From: an uncultured Eubacteriales bacterium
Lineage (GTDB): Bacteria > Bacillota > Clostridia > Oscillospirales > Butyricicoccaceae
Length of the DNA stretch: 6,560 nucleotides
Direction of reading: 5' to 3'
Assembly (NCBI GenBank): GCA_910585875.1
Contig: CAJUIK010000004.1
Coordinates: 75,322-81,881, forward strand
The notes below the pieces were generated by a model. The model saw nothing but the letters and a program-made list of their open reading frames with translations, had not been told where the DNA came from and did no database searches. Of the stretch, positions 4,715 through 6,560 are shown piece after piece. The translations under genes were made by a program, and so were the position numbers. Numbering within the stretch: the first letter of the stretch is position 1; each line of letters starts with the position of its first letter.

Positions 4715-6560
4715 GCCGGAGGATTCAGGCGCTGGTGGCCCTTTATTTTGAGGGAATCCCCTTTTCCAACCAGACCATGGCGGCGCAGCAGGAGATTGAA
4801 GCCGCCATGCAAAGGGAATTTGCTCAGCTGGAGCCGGCTTTGGGGGAGGACGCCGCTTTTGAACGGCTGGTCGGCCAATACCCCCGGCTGGCCGATATGG
4901 CCCGGGCCGCGGGCTATTCCCCGGAACAGGCGGATTTGTGGCGGCGGGAAGGGCCCGTCGCAGACCTGCGCCAGGTGAAAAAGCAGCTGGCCCGCCAGCG
5001 CCGGCGAATTTATGGCGTCGCCCTTTTGGGGGCGCTTTCCGCCGTTCAGCTGCTCTGGCTGGGTTACAACCTGTGGGAAGCGTCGGGTTATGCTCTGTTC
5101 AACGCCCTTTATTTGGCTTTGTTGGCCGGCTCAGGGGGGCTGCTGCTCCGCCGATTTGTGCGGGAGGAAAGGGCGGGACGGGATCAGCTGTACGATATCC
5201 AGTCTTTTTCTTATATCCGCCAGATGCACGACCGGTACAAAAAGCGGCTGCTGAACAGCGCGATTTTTTCCGCCTGGACGCTGTCTCTTTTCACCCTGTC
5301 CGCCCTGGGGTTTTGGCGGTACGGCCCTGCCAAACAGCTGGCGGAGGCATTGTTTTCCAACGTTATTTTGGTTGAAATCCCTATCTTCGTCTGTGCGAAA
5401 AACTGGCTTTGTTTTCGTTTGACCGGAAGCCGGAGCGGCTGGCCTCGCCGGGAAAGGACGCGGAAGCACCTGACGGGCATGATTTTGCTGGCGCTGGGCT
5501 ATTGGCTGGCGTCCTGCCTGCCCTTCTGCCTGGGCGGAAGGGCGGACGCCTTCTTTTTTCCTGCGTCGATGGTCGCGGCGGGGCTGGCCGGCCTGTACAA
5601 CCTGACTCTGCGCCGGCGGATCACCGAGCAGAACATCGTTTTCAACAAAAGGCGCGGCGGCCTGATTGCCGCCGGGGTCGTTTTAGTTTCCGGCTATTCT
5701 TTTTTGCAGCGGGATACCTGGTATACCCAGCCTTATATCAACTCCGTGCCGGTGGTAGAGCATCGGAGCCATGATATCCAATACGACGATCGAACCGGCG
5801 TCTATACCATTACCGCCGATACGGAGGATTTCAAGATCCTGCATCTGACGGATATCCACCTGGGCGGCAGCCTGTTTTCCTATCGGAAGGATTTGAAAGC
5901 GCTGAAGGCCGTTTATGCGGAAATCGCCCATACCCAGCCGGATTTGGTGATTGTCACCGGCGATCTGTGTTTCCCCATGGGCGTCATGTCCTTTTCGCTG
6001 AATAATTTCGCGCCAATCAACCAGTTTGCCGCCCTGATGCGCAATACCGGCGTGCCCTGGGCCTTTACTTATGGCAACCACGATACAGAGAGCATAGCCT
6101 CCCTTTCCCAAAGCGATTTGAACGAGGCGTTCAAAGCCCTTTCCTTCAAAACCTCCGCCAATTTGCTCTATCCCTATGTCCAGCCTCCTGTCACTGGCCG
6201 GAACAACCAGCTGATCGAGCTGCGGAACGCCGACGGTTCGCTGAACGCCGCTCTGTTCCTCATCGATTCCAACGCATATACCGGCGAGGGCCTCAACGCC
6301 TATGATTATATCCACGACGACCAAGTGGAATGGTACGCCGATCAGGTCCGGCGGCTCAACCAGGAGGCGGGGCGCTTGGTCCCTTCCTTGGTCTTTTTCC
6401 ATATCCCACTCCAGCAATATCGGGAGGCCTATCAGCTCTATGAGGCGGGGGATCCTTCGGTCGTCTATTTCTTTGGCGAAAATAATGAGAATATGATCGA
6501 TAAAGTCTGCTGTTCGGATTACCCCAGCAAGCTGTTTGACGTTATCAAGGAGCTGGGCAG
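4711..6560 (+). CDS. Multi-pass membrane protein with C-terminal metallophosphoesterase domain, 3' end outside the window
   Basis: The frame is open from ATG 4711 to the right edge (616 residues, no stop), overlapping tmcAL by four bases, with AAGGA six bases upstream. Residues 1-99 are soluble and helical, vaguely like the prefix or DUF1700/HAAS-type domains on some Bacillota membrane proteins, and end in a basic patch (KKQLARQRRR). About seven hydrophobic helices follow: 100-122, 127-147, 184-202, 212-229, 257-275, 281-300 and 317-333. Basic loops after helices 2, 4 and 6 put the N terminus inside and the C-terminal domain outside. From about 374 comes a calcineurin-like metallophosphoesterase: LTDIH (D381, H383), TGDL (D418), YGNHD (N456, H457, D458) and FFHIP (H564). 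The final GHxH motif would lie beyond the window. The family cleaves phosphoesters with a two-metal site; the substrate here is unknown. Confidence 0.88.
   Translation, partial: MSRRIQALVALYFEGIPFSNQTMAAQQEIEAAMQREFAQLEPALGEDAAFERLVGQYPRLADMARAAGYSPEQADLWRREGPVADLRQVKKQLARQRRRIYGVALLGALSAVQLLWLGYNLWEASGYALFNALYLALLAGSGGLLLRRFVREERAGRDQLYDIQSFSYIRQMHDRYKKRLLNSAIFSAWTLSLFTLSALGFWRYGPAKQLAEALFSNVILVEIPIFVCAKNWLCFRLTGSRSGWPRRERTRKHLTGMILLALGYWLASCLPFCLGGRADAFFFPASMVAAGLAGLYNLTLRRRITEQNIVFNKRRGGLIAAGVVLVSGYSFLQRDTWYTQPYINSVPVVEHRSHDIQYDDRTGVYTITADTEDFKILHLTDIHLGGSLFSYRKDLKALKAVYAEIAHTQPDLVIVTGDLCFPMGVMSFSLNNFAPINQFAALMRNTGVPWAFTYGNHDTESIASLSQSDLNEAFKALSFKTSANLLYPYVQPPVTGRNNQLIELRNADGSLNAALFLIDSNAYTGEGLNAYDYIHDDQVEWYADQVRRLNQEAGRLVPSLVFFHIPLQQYREAYQLYEAGDPSVVYFFGENNENMIDKVCCSDYPSKLFDVIKELG

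Noticed and set aside
5683..6417. A 244-residue minus-strand frame opposite the metallophosphoesterase domain.
   Set aside because: The opposite strand carries intact metallophosphoesterase motifs in one continuous frame, so this is a shadow.

Overview
The window looks like chromosomal DNA from a GC-rich member of the Bacillota, most likely a Clostridia/Oscillospiraceae-type anaerobe. The evidence is strong purine-rich Shine-Dalgarno sites ahead of the genes, a TmcAL (YlbM) protein, which is typical of Bacillota, an acetate kinase, and a DUF362 protein. I see no phage, IS, CRISPR, tRNA or rRNA sequence. Genus-level placement is not possible from the sequence alone.

Layout. (1) Positions 1-1721, minus strand: a PHP-family histidinol-phosphatase-like gene (GTG start), followed 74 bases later by a DUF362 gene that runs off the left edge. 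The two are probably co-transcribed. The gap between them holds a strong GC hairpin. (2) Positions 1865-2071, plus strand: a 68-residue, two-helix DUF378 membrane protein. Two tandem stem-loops lie in its leader. (3) Positions 2083-2114: a bidirectional intrinsic terminator shared with the convergent acetate kinase gene. (4) Positions 2142-3338, minus strand: ackA, complete, with all active-site residues visible. (5) Positions 3339-3457: a compact divergent control region with overlapping predicted promoters and a 15-base inverted repeat. (6) Positions 3458-4714, plus strand: tmcAL (tRNA-Met cytidine acetate ligase). Its stop overlaps (ATGA) the start of (7) a membrane protein of at least 616 residues, with a predicted cytoplasmic N-terminal domain, about seven membrane helices and a metallophosphoesterase domain predicted to lie outside the membrane. 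This last gene is open at the right edge.

How they may work together. ackA interconverts acetate and acetyl phosphate, while TmcAL consumes free acetate and ATP to acetylate the wobble cytidine of elongator tRNA-Met. Their divergent arrangement over one small promoter region is a plausible place for shared control. The translationally coupled metallophosphoesterase is the least characterised part of the window. The rest are recognisable families in an ordinary chromosomal arrangement, and I found no clear new defence or mobile system.
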